Shown here: positions 33,584 to 43,874 of the stretch, piece by piece | Layout of the letters: every line of letters begins with the position of its first letter | How positions within the stretch are numbered: position 1 is the stretch's first letter | Assembly: GCA_963682025.1 (NCBI GenBank) | Contig: OY821522.1 | Span: 30,724,201-30,788,200 of the forward strand | Source of the DNA: Cordilura impudica | Taxonomy: Eukaryota > Arthropoda > Insecta > Diptera > Scathophagidae | DNA: 64,000 bases | Direction of reading: 5' to 3' | Position numbers and translations under genes: made by a program | Notes under the pieces: model-generated | What the model was told of the DNA's origin: nothing | What the model saw: the letters and a program-made list of their open reading frames with translations, nothing else | The model's database searches: none

Positions 33584-34987
33584 ATGGCTAATCCCAGTAA
33601 TCTAATACGACCACCTGTCCTTAACAATCCAATCCCGAACCCACCAGTAGGGCCACAAAATTTTCAAATAAATGCCGAATTAGAAAATAGGATAGCTTCC
33701 ATTTGTGCACAACAATGTAGGAATATTGTGCAGTCTATGATAAACCCCAACGCAGACATAAATTTCGGAAATGACCAAACCATAGAGGAAAGATACAGGG
33801 AAAATTTAAACGACTTGGACAAAATACCTGACATAGTAAGAAGTTTGAGGGAGTTTTCTGGAAACCCTTCCGAATTCAACTCCTGGAGGAAAAGTGTCGA
33901 TAGGGTACTACAAATCTACAACTCAATGAGGGGAACTCCAAAATATTATGGAATCCTAAGTGTAATTAGGAATAAGATAATAGGGAATGCAGACATTGCA
34001 TTAGAATCGTACAATACGCCATTGGACTGGAATAGTATAGTAAGATGTCTGACCCTACATTACGCTGATAAACGTGACTTAGGCACCCTGGAATATCAAA
34101 TGACCTCACTTATTCAGGGAAGAAACACTATCCAGATTTTTTATCAACAAGTCTATTCGCACCTATCCTTGATTTTGAATAAAATTGGCTGTATGGAAAT
34201 GGGACAAGAGTCTTTGCGACTTTTGACTCAGACATATCGAGACAAAGCTCTCGATACTTTTATAAGAGGGCTAAATGGAGATCTACCGAGACTCCTAGGC
34301 ATTCGTGAACCTTCAGATCTCCCGCAAGCACTACACCTTTGCTTGAAATTAGAAAACCAACATTATAGATCAGAATACGCGAATAAACATCAAAACCATA
34401 AACATCGTCAACAGCCACCACTTCCTCCAATGCGTAATTTGAACACACAAAATTATAATAGACCATTTTACCCAGAATTAACATTTCAACACTCTACCAA
34501 ATATAATACTCCTATGAACAATATGCAACAAAATGCATTTAAAAATCAACAACCCTTCCATTACCATAACCCTCAACCAATGTTTCAACCGCATCAACAA
34601 GTGCGACAACAATTCCAATTTCAGACGCCAAGACCGTCAGAACCCAAACCTCAACCTATGGAAATTGATCAATCGGTACAAACAAGAAATATTAACTACC
34701 AAAACAGACCCCGTCAAATGATGCAATTCCAGAATAAAAGACCCGCATCAATGAATCACGTTCCACCACCATTTAAACAACAACGAAATTTTCATATACA
34801 AAATGAACATCAAAATTTTGACAATATAGTAGAAGCCGAAGAATTTCAACCCGAAAATTTTTAAGACAATTACTATCAGCAAATGCAGAACGAAGATATT
34901 GGAAAATACGCTGAATCTTTGGACAAACAGGACCAACAATATGGAACTCCTACCCAAGATCTAACCGACATTCATTTTTTAGATTAA
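33584..34987 (+). pseudogene. gag: Errantivirus gag with an in-frame stop
   Basis: Starts ATGGCTAATCCC at 33584 and is open for 426 codons to TAA at 34862-34864. The same frame then continues with Gag-like sequence to a second stop at 34985-34987. The first ~270 residues are a helical retroviral-type Gag core (IVRSLREFSGNPSEFNSW, VDRVLQIYN). The rest is rich in Q, N and P with no zinc knuckle, as in other errantiviruses. The 34862 stop would remove the last ~41 codons, which include the frameshift signal for pol. Gag forms the particle shell. Confidence 0.85.
34975..34981 (+). promoter_or_regulatory. -1 frameshift slippery heptamer T TTT TTA
   Basis: In the gag frame the bases are split T-TTT-TTA, the canonical X-XXY-YYZ heptamer, two codons before the distal gag stop (34985). 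The pol frame is -1 to gag and open from 34915, with protease sequence beginning right after the heptamer. This is the expected gag-pol junction. A second heptamer, A-AAT-TTT at 34855-34861, precedes the proximal stop, but its -1 frame hits TGA at 34912. Confidence 0.7.
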
Positions 34988-37900
34988 CGTATTCTTCGCT
35001 CCCATACTTTGAATGTAAGGCGAAGAATGGTCAAATTCTGAAAATCCTAATAGACACAGGATCTAACAAAAATTACATTCAATCATCTCTCGTTAACAAT
35101 CCTAAACAAAACGAAAAACCTTTTTTTGCCAACTCAATTTCTGGCGACATTAAAATCACACATCATATATTCGCGAATCTGTTTAATTTACCCGATCATC
35201 CTATAAAACTTTATATTTTACCTTCTCTAAAATCATTTCATGGTATTTTAGGCCATGACAGTTTACAGGAATTAAATGCAATAATTCACATTAAGGAAAA
35301 ATACATGTTAATAAATCACAAAATTAAAGTTAAAATTCACCAACAAATTTCCCAATCTGTAAACAAAATGGAATTTAGAACTAGTCACATGGACGAAGTT
35401 CAAAAATCTCAATTGGAAGAAATTAAAAATAATCATCCCAATTTATTCAAAGACCCTAATAAAAAACTTACATTTACTTCTCGAATCAAGGGAGAGATTC
35501 GAACCACATCCGATTCACCAGTATATTGTAAATCATATCCGTATCCCATGGCGCTTAAAAATGAAGTTGAAAAACAAATAAATGAACTTTTAAGCGATGG
35601 TATAATCAGGCCTTCTAGATCTCCTTACAATGCACCCGTCTGGATTGTCCCGAAAAAAATGGACGCATCCGGCGAGAAGAAATTCAGAATGGTCATCGAC
35701 TACAGAAAACTGAACGCGATCACTGTAGCCGATAGATACCCCATTCCGGAGATTAACGAAGTGCTTGCAAATTTAGGAAAAAACAAGTACTTCTCAGTGG
35801 TAGACCTTAAAAGTGTTTTTCACCAAATTCCTTTAGAGAAACGCGATATAGAGAAAACCGCATTTTCAGTCAATAATGGAAAATTTGAATTCGTCCGACT
35901 TCCATTCGGATTAAAAAACTCGCCATCAATTTTCCAACGTACTTTAGATGACGTGTTGAGAGATCACATAGGTAAGCGATGCTATGTCTACATAGATGAC
36001 ATAATTATATTTTCCAAAACCGAGAAAGAACATTTTGAAAATCTACACAAAATATTTGAAACATTAGAATCCGCAAACTTCAAAATACAGCTCGACAAGT
36101 GTGAATTTGTAAAAACAGAAATTGAATTTCTAGGATTTATTGTAGGAACCAAAGGAATAGAAGCTAACAAACGAAAAGTAGAAGCGATAGCCCAACTACA
36201 ACCTCCAAAAACTCTGAAAGATTTAAGAAGTTTTCTAGGCATGTCAGGTTACTATAGGCGCTTCATCCAGGATTACGCGAAACTCGCTAAGCCCCTGACA
36301 TCCCTTTTAAGAGGGGAGGAAGGACGCATTTCGAAAAATGCCTCCAAAAATAAAAAAATATCTTTAGACCAGAATGCGCTAGATGCATTTCAAAAATTGA
36401 AAAACTCCTTAGCCTCTAGTGATATAGTTCTCTCTCATCCTGACTTTGAAAAATGTTTCGAGTTAACGACTGATGCTTCCGACTACGCAATCGGTGCAGT
36501 CTTATCGCAAAACAAAAAGCCTATAACCTTTCTTTCCCGAACGTTAAGTAAAACCGAAGAAAATTATGCCACAAATGAAAAAGAAATGTTGGCTATAATT
36601 TGGGCATTAAATTCACTGAGGAATTATTTGTACGGATCCCGAAAACTAATCATATTCACAGATCACCAACCGTTAACATATGCTCTTAGTAGTAAAAATA
36701 CTAACAGCAAAATGAAGAGATGGAAAGCCATCTTAGAAGAATATGATTATGAACTCAGATATCAGCCCGGTCGAACAAACGTAGTAGCAGATGCACTATC
36801 TAGGCCACCTCAGATAAATTCAATTACAGCAACGCAGCATAGCGACGAAAGTTCATCAGACAATAAAATACCAGCAGTAGAATGTCCTATAAACGTCTTC
36901 AAAAACCAAATTCATATTTTAATAGACGACCAAGACAACTACAAATTTGAAATTCCCTTCCCAACTTATCACAGGCATATAATAAAAAAACCGTACTACA
37001 CCAAAGACATATTAATTTCGATTCAAAAAAAATATCTTAATCCTAGCGTAATTAATGGATTGTTTACCATTGAACCAATTATGGGAATAATTCAGGAATT
37101 CTATTCTGAATATTTCACGAATTATAAAACAAGATTCACACAATCACAAGTCAAAGAAATAACTGATAATGTAGAACAGGAAGAGGTCTTAATCAAAGAA
37201 CACAGAAGAGCCCACAGAAATGCCAGGGAAAATAGAGAGCAAATAAAGAAAAATTACTATTTCCCAAAAATGACAGAAAAATCCAATAGAATTGTTAAAA
37301 ATTGTCAAGTTTGCAGAGAACAAAAATATGATCGGCGCCCTGATAAACCACAATTCCAACCCACACCAATTCCACAAAATCCTGGAGAAATCATCCATAT
37401 TGACATTTACTCCACCGAAGGAAATCTTGTACTAACAGCAATAGATAAATTCTCAAAATACGCTTTAGTAAAAATCTTAAAATCTAGGGCAATAGAAGAT
37501 ATTAAAGAACCGTTAAAAGAAATAGTTTTAGCTTTTGGTATCCCTAAGTCCATAGTCATAGACAATGAAAAATCCTTAAATTCCGTATCAATAAATTTTC
37601 TTCTTAAAGATCAATTTGGCGTCGAAATCTACACTACACCACCCTACTCTAGTTCTGTTAATGGGCAAGTGGAGAGATTTCACTCTACTCTTTCGGAGAT
37701 TATGAGATGCTTAAAACCAGACAAACTTCATACCACTTTTCATGACTTACTTACCAGAGCAATATACGAGTATAACAGGTCAATTCACTCTACCACCGGC
37801 AGAAAACCGATAGATATATTTTTCTACAAAAATTTAGGCAATGATCCAGGAAAAGCAATTTTGGACAAACAAGAAATCATCAATCGTTTAACAGAAAAAC

Positions 37901-38109
37901 AAAAACAGGACTTAAGCTACCATAACCAAAATAGGCACGGAATAAAAATTTATTCACCAGGAGAAGAAATTTTTGTCAGAATTAACAAGAGACTAGGTTC
38001 AAAACTAACACCAATGTATAAAAAGGAAATAGTCAAAGAAGATAGAAACTCCACTGTTTTAACAATGACAGGCAGAATTGTGTATAAAAGTAATATTAAA
38101 AGAAAATAA
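34981..38109 (+). CDS. pol: Errantivirus pol: protease, RT, RNase H, integrase
   Basis: Open from 34915 to 38109 in the frame -1 to gag, expressed by frameshift rather than its own start. The first ATG (35305) gives 934 codons. Protease: ILIDTGSNKNYI near 35044-35080. RT: FRMVIDYRKLNAIT, VRLPFGLKNSPSIF and YIDD at 35989-36000. RNase H: TTDASDYAIGAVLS and TDHQPLTYAL. Integrase: H-x3-H near 37202, C-x2-C (CQVC) near 37306, a catalytic D in HIDIY, a second in IDNEKS and E in NGQVERFHSTLSE. All key residues are present and there are no internal stops. It copies the RNA genome and inserts the cDNA. Confidence 0.93.
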   Translation, partial: RLTYSSLPYFECKAKNGQILKILIDTGSNKNYIQSSLVNNPKQNEKPFFANSISGDIKITHHIFANLFNLPDHPIKLYILPSLKSFHGILGHDSLQELNAIIHIKEKYMLINHKIKVKIHQQISQSVNKMEFRTSHMDEVQKSQLEEIKNNHPNLFKDPNKKLTFTSRIKGEIRTTSDSPVYCKSYPYPMALKNEVEKQINELLSDGIIRPSRSPYNAPVWIVPKKMDASGEKKFRMVIDYRKLNAITVADRYPIPEINEVLANLGKNKYFSVVDLKSVFHQIPLEKRDIEKTAFSVNNGKFEFVRLPFGLKNSPSIFQRTLDDVLRDHIGKRCYVYIDDIIIFSKTEKEHFENLHKIFETLESANFKIQLDKCEFVKTEIEFLGFIVGTKGIEANKRKVEAIAQLQPPKTLKDLRSFLGMSGYYRRFIQDYAKLAKPLTSLLRGEEGRISKNASKNKKISLDQNALDAFQKLKNSLASSDIVLSHPDFEKCFELTTDASDYAIGAVLSQNKKPITFLSRTLSKTEENYATNEKEMLAIIWALNSLRNYLYGSRKLIIFTDHQPLTYALSSKNTNSKMKRWKAILEEYDYELRYQPGRTNVVADALSRPPQINSITATQHSDESSSDNKIPAVECPINVFKNQIHILIDDQDNYKFEIPFPTYHRHIIKKPYYTKDILISIQKKYLNPSVINGLFTIEPIMGIIQEFYSEYFTNYKTRFTQSQVKEITDNVEQEEVLIKEHRRAHRNARENREQIKKNYYFPKMTEKSNRIVKNCQVCREQKYDRRPDKPQFQPTPIPQNPGEIIHIDIYSTEGNLVLTAIDKFSKYALVKILKSRAIEDIKEPLKEIVLAFGIPKSIVIDNEKSLNSVSINFLLKDQFGVEIYTTPPYSSSVNGQVERFHSTLSEIMRCLKPDKLHTTFHDLLTRAIYEYNRSIHSTTGRKPIDIFFYKNLGNDPGKAILDKQEIINRLTEKQKQDLSYHNQNRHGIKIYSPGEEIFVRINKRLGSKLTPMYKKEIVKEDRNSTVLTMTGRIVYKSNIKRK

Positions 38110-38123
38110 ATTATCTTTACAGA

Positions 38124-39662
38124 TTTTATCTAACCCTTGTCAAAACTGAAGTCCAAATTTTGGATTACACTTCTTCATATGTTGTGGCAATTAATAAAGG
38201 CACAGCAAAAATTCAGCAAGGAACTTTTACTATTCTACATTCGATAGATCTGGCACAGTAAGCAATATCCATATCCAATACCCATACATTCATCCAACAA
38301 AACATCCCAAATCACCATAACCTGTATCCCATCCCTATCCACGAATTAAGCCTTACTGAAAGTATTTTAGAAAATATAACACCCACTATAAAAAATAAAA
38401 GAGCAATAAATACCATAGGTACTATTTGGAAATATATCGCAGGATCTCCGGATCATGACGACTTTGAAATAGTAGCTAATAATATAAATGATCTAAATAA
38501 AAATAATAATAGACAAGTGTACGTGAACGAAGCTTTTAATAAAAGATTAAAAAACCTAACAGATATAGTAAATAAAATTTCAAATGTAATAAAAAAAGAT
38601 GTATTATTAGAAAACGAAATAGTTATAAATTTACAAAATAGAGTAAGACTAGTTAAGGAAGAGCTAATAAATATCCAAAATGGAATTGAATGGGCAAGGC
38701 TTGGAATTATTAACCCATCCATATTAAATAAAAAAGAAATTGAAATTGCTACGAGTAAAGTTAGAGAAGAAAATATTGTTTTCGTAAGCCCCGAAGAGGC
38801 ACTCCAATTTGCCAAAGTATCTATCTTATACAATACTAATAAAAAAATATTTTATTTAGTTAAGATTCCCTTAACGAAAAAGGAAACCTATGAAAATGTA
38901 ATTTTAAGACCGGTAAAAAGGAAAAACTCTGTAATTAATCTAGAATTTAAGCAGATTTTAAAAAATGAAAAAACTATATATGATATAAAAAATGATTGTG
39001 AAAAATATAATAATATAATAATTTGTAAAGAAAACCAAATAAAGAATATCTCGAATACCCAATGTATCCCTAATCTTATAAGTAGTCAAAATTCTACATG
39101 TGTAACGAGTAACGATCATCATATCCCTTTAATCGAAGAAATCGAGTCCGGCATTATCCTACTAAATAATTGTAACACATCCATTTATATTGATGATACG
39201 CGGAGAAATATATCTGGAACGCTTCTTATAAAATTTCATAATAGCACTATTAAAATTAGCGACAGAACTTTTAGTAATATAGAGGCCTCACCATTACAAA
39301 TCATTCCCGCATTAATGCAGCCCGCTCCTTTTGAAAGCGACCATATTAATTTCCTATCACTTGAAGCTCTTAACGAATTGCAGATTAATAATACGGAGGT
39401 AATTTCAACCATTCAGAAACGTTTGAGAATCGGAGGATGGTCAATCTCCATTATCCTCAGTCTAATTATCATTTCCATAGCATGTTTAAACTTTTTCTTT
39501 AAAAATAACAAAAAAATTGTCGTTTGGGAACCTCAAACTACAAACACTAATAACGAGACTCATGCGACAATAACCTTGCAACGCTATGCTGAATCTCCTA
39601 AACCAATAGCATTAGAAGCCCCCATCAAACCACCAAGACTGAATAATATTCCATTTTTCTAA
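38124..39662 (+). pseudogene. env: Errantivirus env with an upstream in-frame stop
   Basis: Third gene, read in a different frame from pol. A splice-acceptor-like TTATCTTTACAG ends at about 38123, matching the spliced env mRNA of errantiviruses. The frame is open except for TAA at 38259-38261, then runs to 39662; the first ATG in the long part is 38517. Features: a basic cleavage-like site KNKR at 38391-38402 followed by a hydrophobic fusion-peptide-like segment, cysteine-bearing ectodomain with several N-x-S/T sites, and one membrane span near residues 308-328 of the 38517 frame with a cytoplasmic tail. The early stop would prevent a full-length product. Confidence 0.85.
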
Positions 39663-39694
39663 ATGATTGAGGACAATCAATTTAAGAGGGGAAG

Positions 39695-40191
39695 AGTTAA
39701 TAATTAATTAATTTATATTAACAAAAGTTCAATCTCCCCTGTCGCAATCCAATTGCTGACACAACTTCTCATATTTATTTTAAAATTCAATTCCCTCTGT
39801 CGCAATCCAATTGCTAACACATTTCCGTTGTTCCAAATTTAATTATTTACCTTTCTTAAAATATTTGCTAAAAGTGCTGATGACATGTCTGCATTGAATG
39901 CACCTAAAATAGCTCACGTTGCATTCAATGTGATGGTTGATACTCGACAGGTATAATATTAAGTAGATAATAAACACAAAAAAGTTAAGTTGTAAAAATA
40001 GAGTCCGAACAAGAAGACATAGTTTTCCGGCAGTAATTTAAACTAAATAATAAAAAGACATAATTGACATAGTCAGTCTTCTCTTTTAAAATAAATATAT
40101 TTTATTTTTTATATAATAAAAGTTAATCAAATAAAGTTAAAGAAGACGTAGTCTTCTCTTTAAAACAAAATTAACAAGTGTTATATTAATT
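39695..40191 (+). repeat. 3' LTR of the errantivirus (497 bp)
   Basis: Same length and apparently the same sequence as the 5' LTR. It is preceded by AAGAGGGGAAG, the purine tract that would prime plus-strand synthesis. Confidence 0.95.
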
Positions 40192-40648
40192 TGTACAATA
40201 CATGAAGAAAGTCACATGTACATTTTTCAATTAGAACAGGTTCTATTTATGCATGACAAACATGAAAATACAACACTGCTTGTGGCGAAAGAAAAACAGA
40301 GTAAATTTTAAAGATTAATATTGAAAGAAAAATAAATTGTTTAGTATTAACAATTAAAAAATATATAACCTTTTTTTTAACAATAAATTTTTGTAAATTC
40401 ACAAATTAAATCAGCTGTTGTTTACACTTAGAGGTTATGTCATACGGAAATACATATGCACGTGTGATAGCAAAAATTATGAATCGTATGTTAAAGACAA
40501 TTTTGACAGACATGAGGAATTTCATATGGATAAAAAAAGTGACAGTACATATGTAAAAAAACACTTCGTGTAATAACACATTAAGTAAGTTTGTAAATAA
40601 AAAGAATATTAAAATATTATAAATGTAAACATAATTGATTTTAGAAAA
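40192..40648 (-). other. Remainder of the TTA-flanked MITE and inner type A sequence, right copy
   Basis: Inverse of 25440-25930. The MITE end here is mutated (ATGTGTTATTACACGAAG instead of AGGTGCTATTACACGAAG on the - strand). Confidence 0.65.
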
Positions 40649-41000
40649 ATGTCCGATTCGTTTTTCGATGATGCTGAAAACACATCAAAGAAATACAGAA
40701 AACAAAGGTTTTACTCAAGTTAGTTGAGAGACGAGAAGCTAATGGGATAGAACAGGTCAAAGATGACGACTTTAAATACAGATGCAAGGCTTGTGAAAAA
40801 ATATTAAATTGCGATAAATCAGATCTAAGTATACATGCTAATAACCAATGTCTTAAAAAAATATCTTTTAAAACCAACAACCAAAATTCTGTTTACGTTA
40901 TAAGATCCCATTTGCAAGCCATTTTAATTAATTGTGTAAATTTTAAATGCACATCTAGCCATATAAAAGATGAATTATACAGAATAGTAAAAATATTTTT
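40649..41000 (+). pseudogene. Zinc-finger-like protein fragment, uninterrupted copy
   Basis: Starts ATGTCCGATTCGTTTTTCGA (MSDSFFDDAENTSKK). It shifts frame near 40690 into KEIQKTKVLLKLVERREANG, then FKYRCKACEKILNCDKSDLS with a following IHANNQC. The C-x2-C / H-x4-C spacing resembles a BED-type or related finger. The left copy has E for D and I for K at single positions. The frameshift is common to both copies, so it predates amplification, unless a small intron is involved. No partner catalytic domain is visible. Confidence 0.4.
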
Positions 41001-41363
41001 TTTTATATCTGTTGGTTTTTTATATTGTTTTTATGTAATTCTAATGATATTCTTATCTTATTTTTTATGATATTTTTTTCGTTTTTATGTTATTTTTGCA
41101 TTATTGAAATTGAAAATTAACAAATTAAAAATAATTTTTTTTTTTGAAAAATTTAAAAAAGTAGTGTAGGGAAAAATGTAGAGAGAAAAAAGTGGGTGTA
41201 GGGAAAAAAAGGGATTTTTTTTCATTAGCGTAGATATTTCTGTAAAAATCTCCTGGCATCACTGGTACCTATTAAAAAACAATGTAAGATTTCACAAAAC
41301 AATGACGTATATCTGCTTTGTTCAAAAGCTTTCATAAGACTAAATGAAATTGTTACTTATGCA

Positions 41364-41940
41364 TGAAACACATAGACGACAGAGGCTACACAAACACACG
41401 GATACATATGCTACTGGCTACAATTGTAGTCGTGTAGTCAACTACTTAATTTTTTTGAAAATGACAGCAACATATAACAACAATATAAACAGCTGTTTTT
41501 ATACAAAATCATTTTTATTTCAGTAGTGCAAATTATATTTTTTTTTTTAACTTTATTAAAATAGAAAAACATGTATGATTCTATATAAAATTGTCTTAAA
41601 TATATTACTTATTTATAATGCATTATTATAACGTAAAAATAAATAAATAAATTTACTTATTAATAGAATTATTATAGCATTTCATTTTGCGATTAATTTT
41701 TTCAACAAAATAAAATATTTCATAGCACTAATATCTTTTACATATTTTGTTATATTGTCAACACTATTTTTATTTTGTAGCCAACAAAAACAGAAATTAG
41801 CCTAAGTTGACTACAGCAGCAAAAGTGGTCATGTAGTCGTGTAGCTGTGTTGGTGTCAAAATAATCGTTTTCATATAAACGTGTGTATTTTATTTTTGAC
41901 AGGCTGTAGTCGTGTAGCCGCTGTCGTCTATGTGTTTCAT
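41364..41940. mobile_element. MITE with CATGAAACACATAGACGACAG inverted ends (right copy)
   Basis: Inverse counterpart of 20331-20909 with scattered substitutions and small indels. Confidence 0.75.
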
Positions 41941-41999
41941 GAGAGAGTTCGGCTAACTGGTGCCATTATGTATATGTGTGTGTAAACAAAAATATACGA

Positions 42000-42371
42000 T
42001 ATCCCAGTAATCATTTCGAAGATTGTTTTAACAAAAATCATCTTACTGTGTCTTCTTCGAGCACTTTTGATGATTAAAAACTGATTAATCACATGCGGTA
42101 TTAGAAAAAGATTAAGAAATGATTTTGGCTTACGCTTAAAAAGTGATTTATAGAAAAATGACATTAAATATGACTCAAAAATAAGTCGAAATTAATCAGA
42201 AAATTGGATAAAAAGGTTTTCAAGATGAGTCGGGGGTAAGGTAATATTTCCTCTCCACAAAAGAATATTTTGTGATCAGCAAAAGAGCGCATTTATGACT
42301 GTTTTAATAGCACAGAGGAGTCAAAAAAGACTCCACATGATCACTTATTGCATAAATTGTTTACTGGGATT
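42000..42371. mobile_element. MITE with ATCCCAGTAA inverted ends (right copy)
   Basis: Inverse counterpart of 19901-20270: ATCCCAGTAATCATTTCGAA at the left and TTACTGGGAT at the right. Confidence 0.6.
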
Positions 42372-42594
42372 TTATTCACTATCTGTAGAAACAGTTTTTT
42401 AAGTAAAACAAATCTGCACACAATTTCAATTCTATTTCGTTTACAATGATAGGATCACTTTGTTTACTAGCTAGTAGTAAAATAAGAAAATAGTATTATA
42501 ATACAGCGTAATGATGAATTGTACTTCTCAATTAGTTTATTTTTAATGTACCATAAGAAGTTCGGTTTGTGCTAAGAAATGAATGAATATATGC

Positions 42595-42711
42595 TTCCCA
42601 GGGCGATGCTTAATCATTGCACTTTGATTGAGTTGAGCCCGCGACTATTCCTGATGTGGATAGCTCGTGCCTACAATTTTTGGTAGTTGGGAATGGCGTT
42701 TGTGCAAAGGG
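42595..42711 (+). ncRNA. U1 snRNA-derived fragment, proximal unit, right copy (pseudogene)
   Basis: Equivalent of 19562-19676 on the opposite strand. Blocks CATTGCACTTTGATTGAG, CGACTATTCCTGATGTGGAT, CTACAATTTTTGGTAG (Sm-type site AATTTTTGG) and GGGAATGGCGTTTGTGC follow U1 order. It begins at the position corresponding to U1 nucleotide ~50; the splice-site-pairing end is missing. Confidence 0.8.
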
Positions 42712-42726
42712 AAGCATGAACACTTG

Positions 42727-42850
42727 TTTCCCAGAGCGAGGCTAAATCATTGCACTTTGATTGAGCTGAGCTCCGCGATTATTCCTAATGCGGAATAAAT
42801 CGTGCATTAAATTCTCGGTAGTCCGGGAATGGCGTTTGCCTGCGCCAAAC
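42727..42850 (+). ncRNA. U1 snRNA-derived fragment, distal unit, right copy (pseudogene)
   Basis: Equivalent of 19423-19543. Reads GCGAGGCTAAATCATTGCAC, CCGCGATTATTCCTAATGCG, AATCGTGCATTAAATTCTCG and GTCCGGGAATGGCGTTTGCC. This unit keeps the CGATTATTCCTAATG and GTCCGGGAATGGCG blocks better than its neighbour but has lost the Sm site. Confidence 0.78.
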
Positions 42851-43289
42851 ATTAAATAATAAATTTTAAAAATGTATTATAATTAAATATTATTGACATT
42901 TATTATCATCTGAGAAAAAAATTTATTTTTAAACACCAATTTTTAACAGGGTAGAATTTTATGGTTTCAGTACTACTTTTGAATGCAAGTATGTACTAAA
43001 AGTAGAACCCTTAAAATCATACTATTTTTTGCAACCCTAAAAATTGCAATATTTTGTATAAATAAAATAATTTATATTTTATTATTTTTAATATGCGCTT
43101 ATTATCGAAATACATATACAGAATGTATGAATGTTATTTATAGTATTTTGATATTTGCAACAGTAGTCTGTATGTATCAATTTGTAATATTTTGTGATCT
43201 TATAAAAATCGCAGAATATTGATATTGATTTTATATAGTTTCTTTTATTAATTAATTAACTTAAATATTACACCATAAAGTGTTGATAT

Positions 43290-43874
43290 TGGTGAATTTT
43301 TATATTACTACCACAACGACCATAAAAACAACAAGTACAGCTGTGACAAAATACAAAATTTAGAATAACAATATAGGAAAACATCATATTTTTTTTAACT
43401 TTTCAGTGATTTCTCGGCACCTGTGAAACCTATTGTCACGATTTAAAAAACAGAAACCTTCTCGTGATGTTGGTGTATCATTCTCACTAACAACAAGCGC
43501 ACTAGCTGTCCTATTGAGAACGTTATCGTGACAAGAACAACACAGTCAAATCATATTTTTTCAAGACTTTTTTTACTCCATCGTTCAATTCTCGGGACTA
43601 GATAAACCGATTTGGACGATTTTAAATAGCAAACTTTTCAGGATGTTACTGAATCATTTTTTATACCAACGATCAACCTAGTTCCCCGATTGAAGCCGTC
43701 ATCGTGATTTCCACAGACGGACAGACGGACAGACGGACATCGCTATATCAACTCCGCTTGTTATAAGGATCACAAATATATATATTTTATGGGGTCCAAA
43801 TTTTTTTTTTCTAATTATTACAAACGGAATGACAAACTTATATATACCCACTGCACACTGGAGTGGAGGGTATA
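43290..43874 (-). repeat. Type A 5' module of the right copy, with GTCY microsatellite
   Basis: Inverse of 18397-18980. Contains the GACGGACAGACGG run near 43716-43740, the TATATCAACTCC core and a TA-rich tract, and ends GGAGTGGAGGGTATA. Confidence 0.8.

Larger units (their letters stand above)
32393..40191 (+). mobile_element. Errantivirus (env-bearing insect gypsy-type LTR element), 7.8 kb
   Basis: Flanked by TGTA at 32389-32392 and 40192-40195. LTRs of 497 bp start AGTTAATAATT and end TATATTAATT, the AGTT...AATT form usual for errantiviruses. A primer site starts with the last T of the 5' LTR (TGGCGTCCGAGC, 32889-32900) and a purine tract AAGAGGGGAAG precedes the 3' LTR. Gag, pol and env occur in that order. 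The LTRs look identical by eye, implying recent insertion, yet gag and env each contain an in-frame stop. It sits inside a MITE within the right type A copy. Confidence 0.95.
31662..43874 (-). mobile_element. Type A Helitron-like composite element, right copy (4.4 kb plus errantivirus)
   Basis: Inverse of 18397-26653. The 3' terminus is at 31662 (CAAGTTGGAGTGTAAAATTC on the + strand) and the 5' terminus at 43874 (GGAGTGGAGGGTATA). Without the errantivirus and one TGTA it is 4410 bp. It preserves the U1 dimer, both MITEs, the TTA-flanked MITE and the zinc-finger fragment. Minisatellite lies on both sides, so the element entered an existing array without a visible target duplication. Confidence 0.72.
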
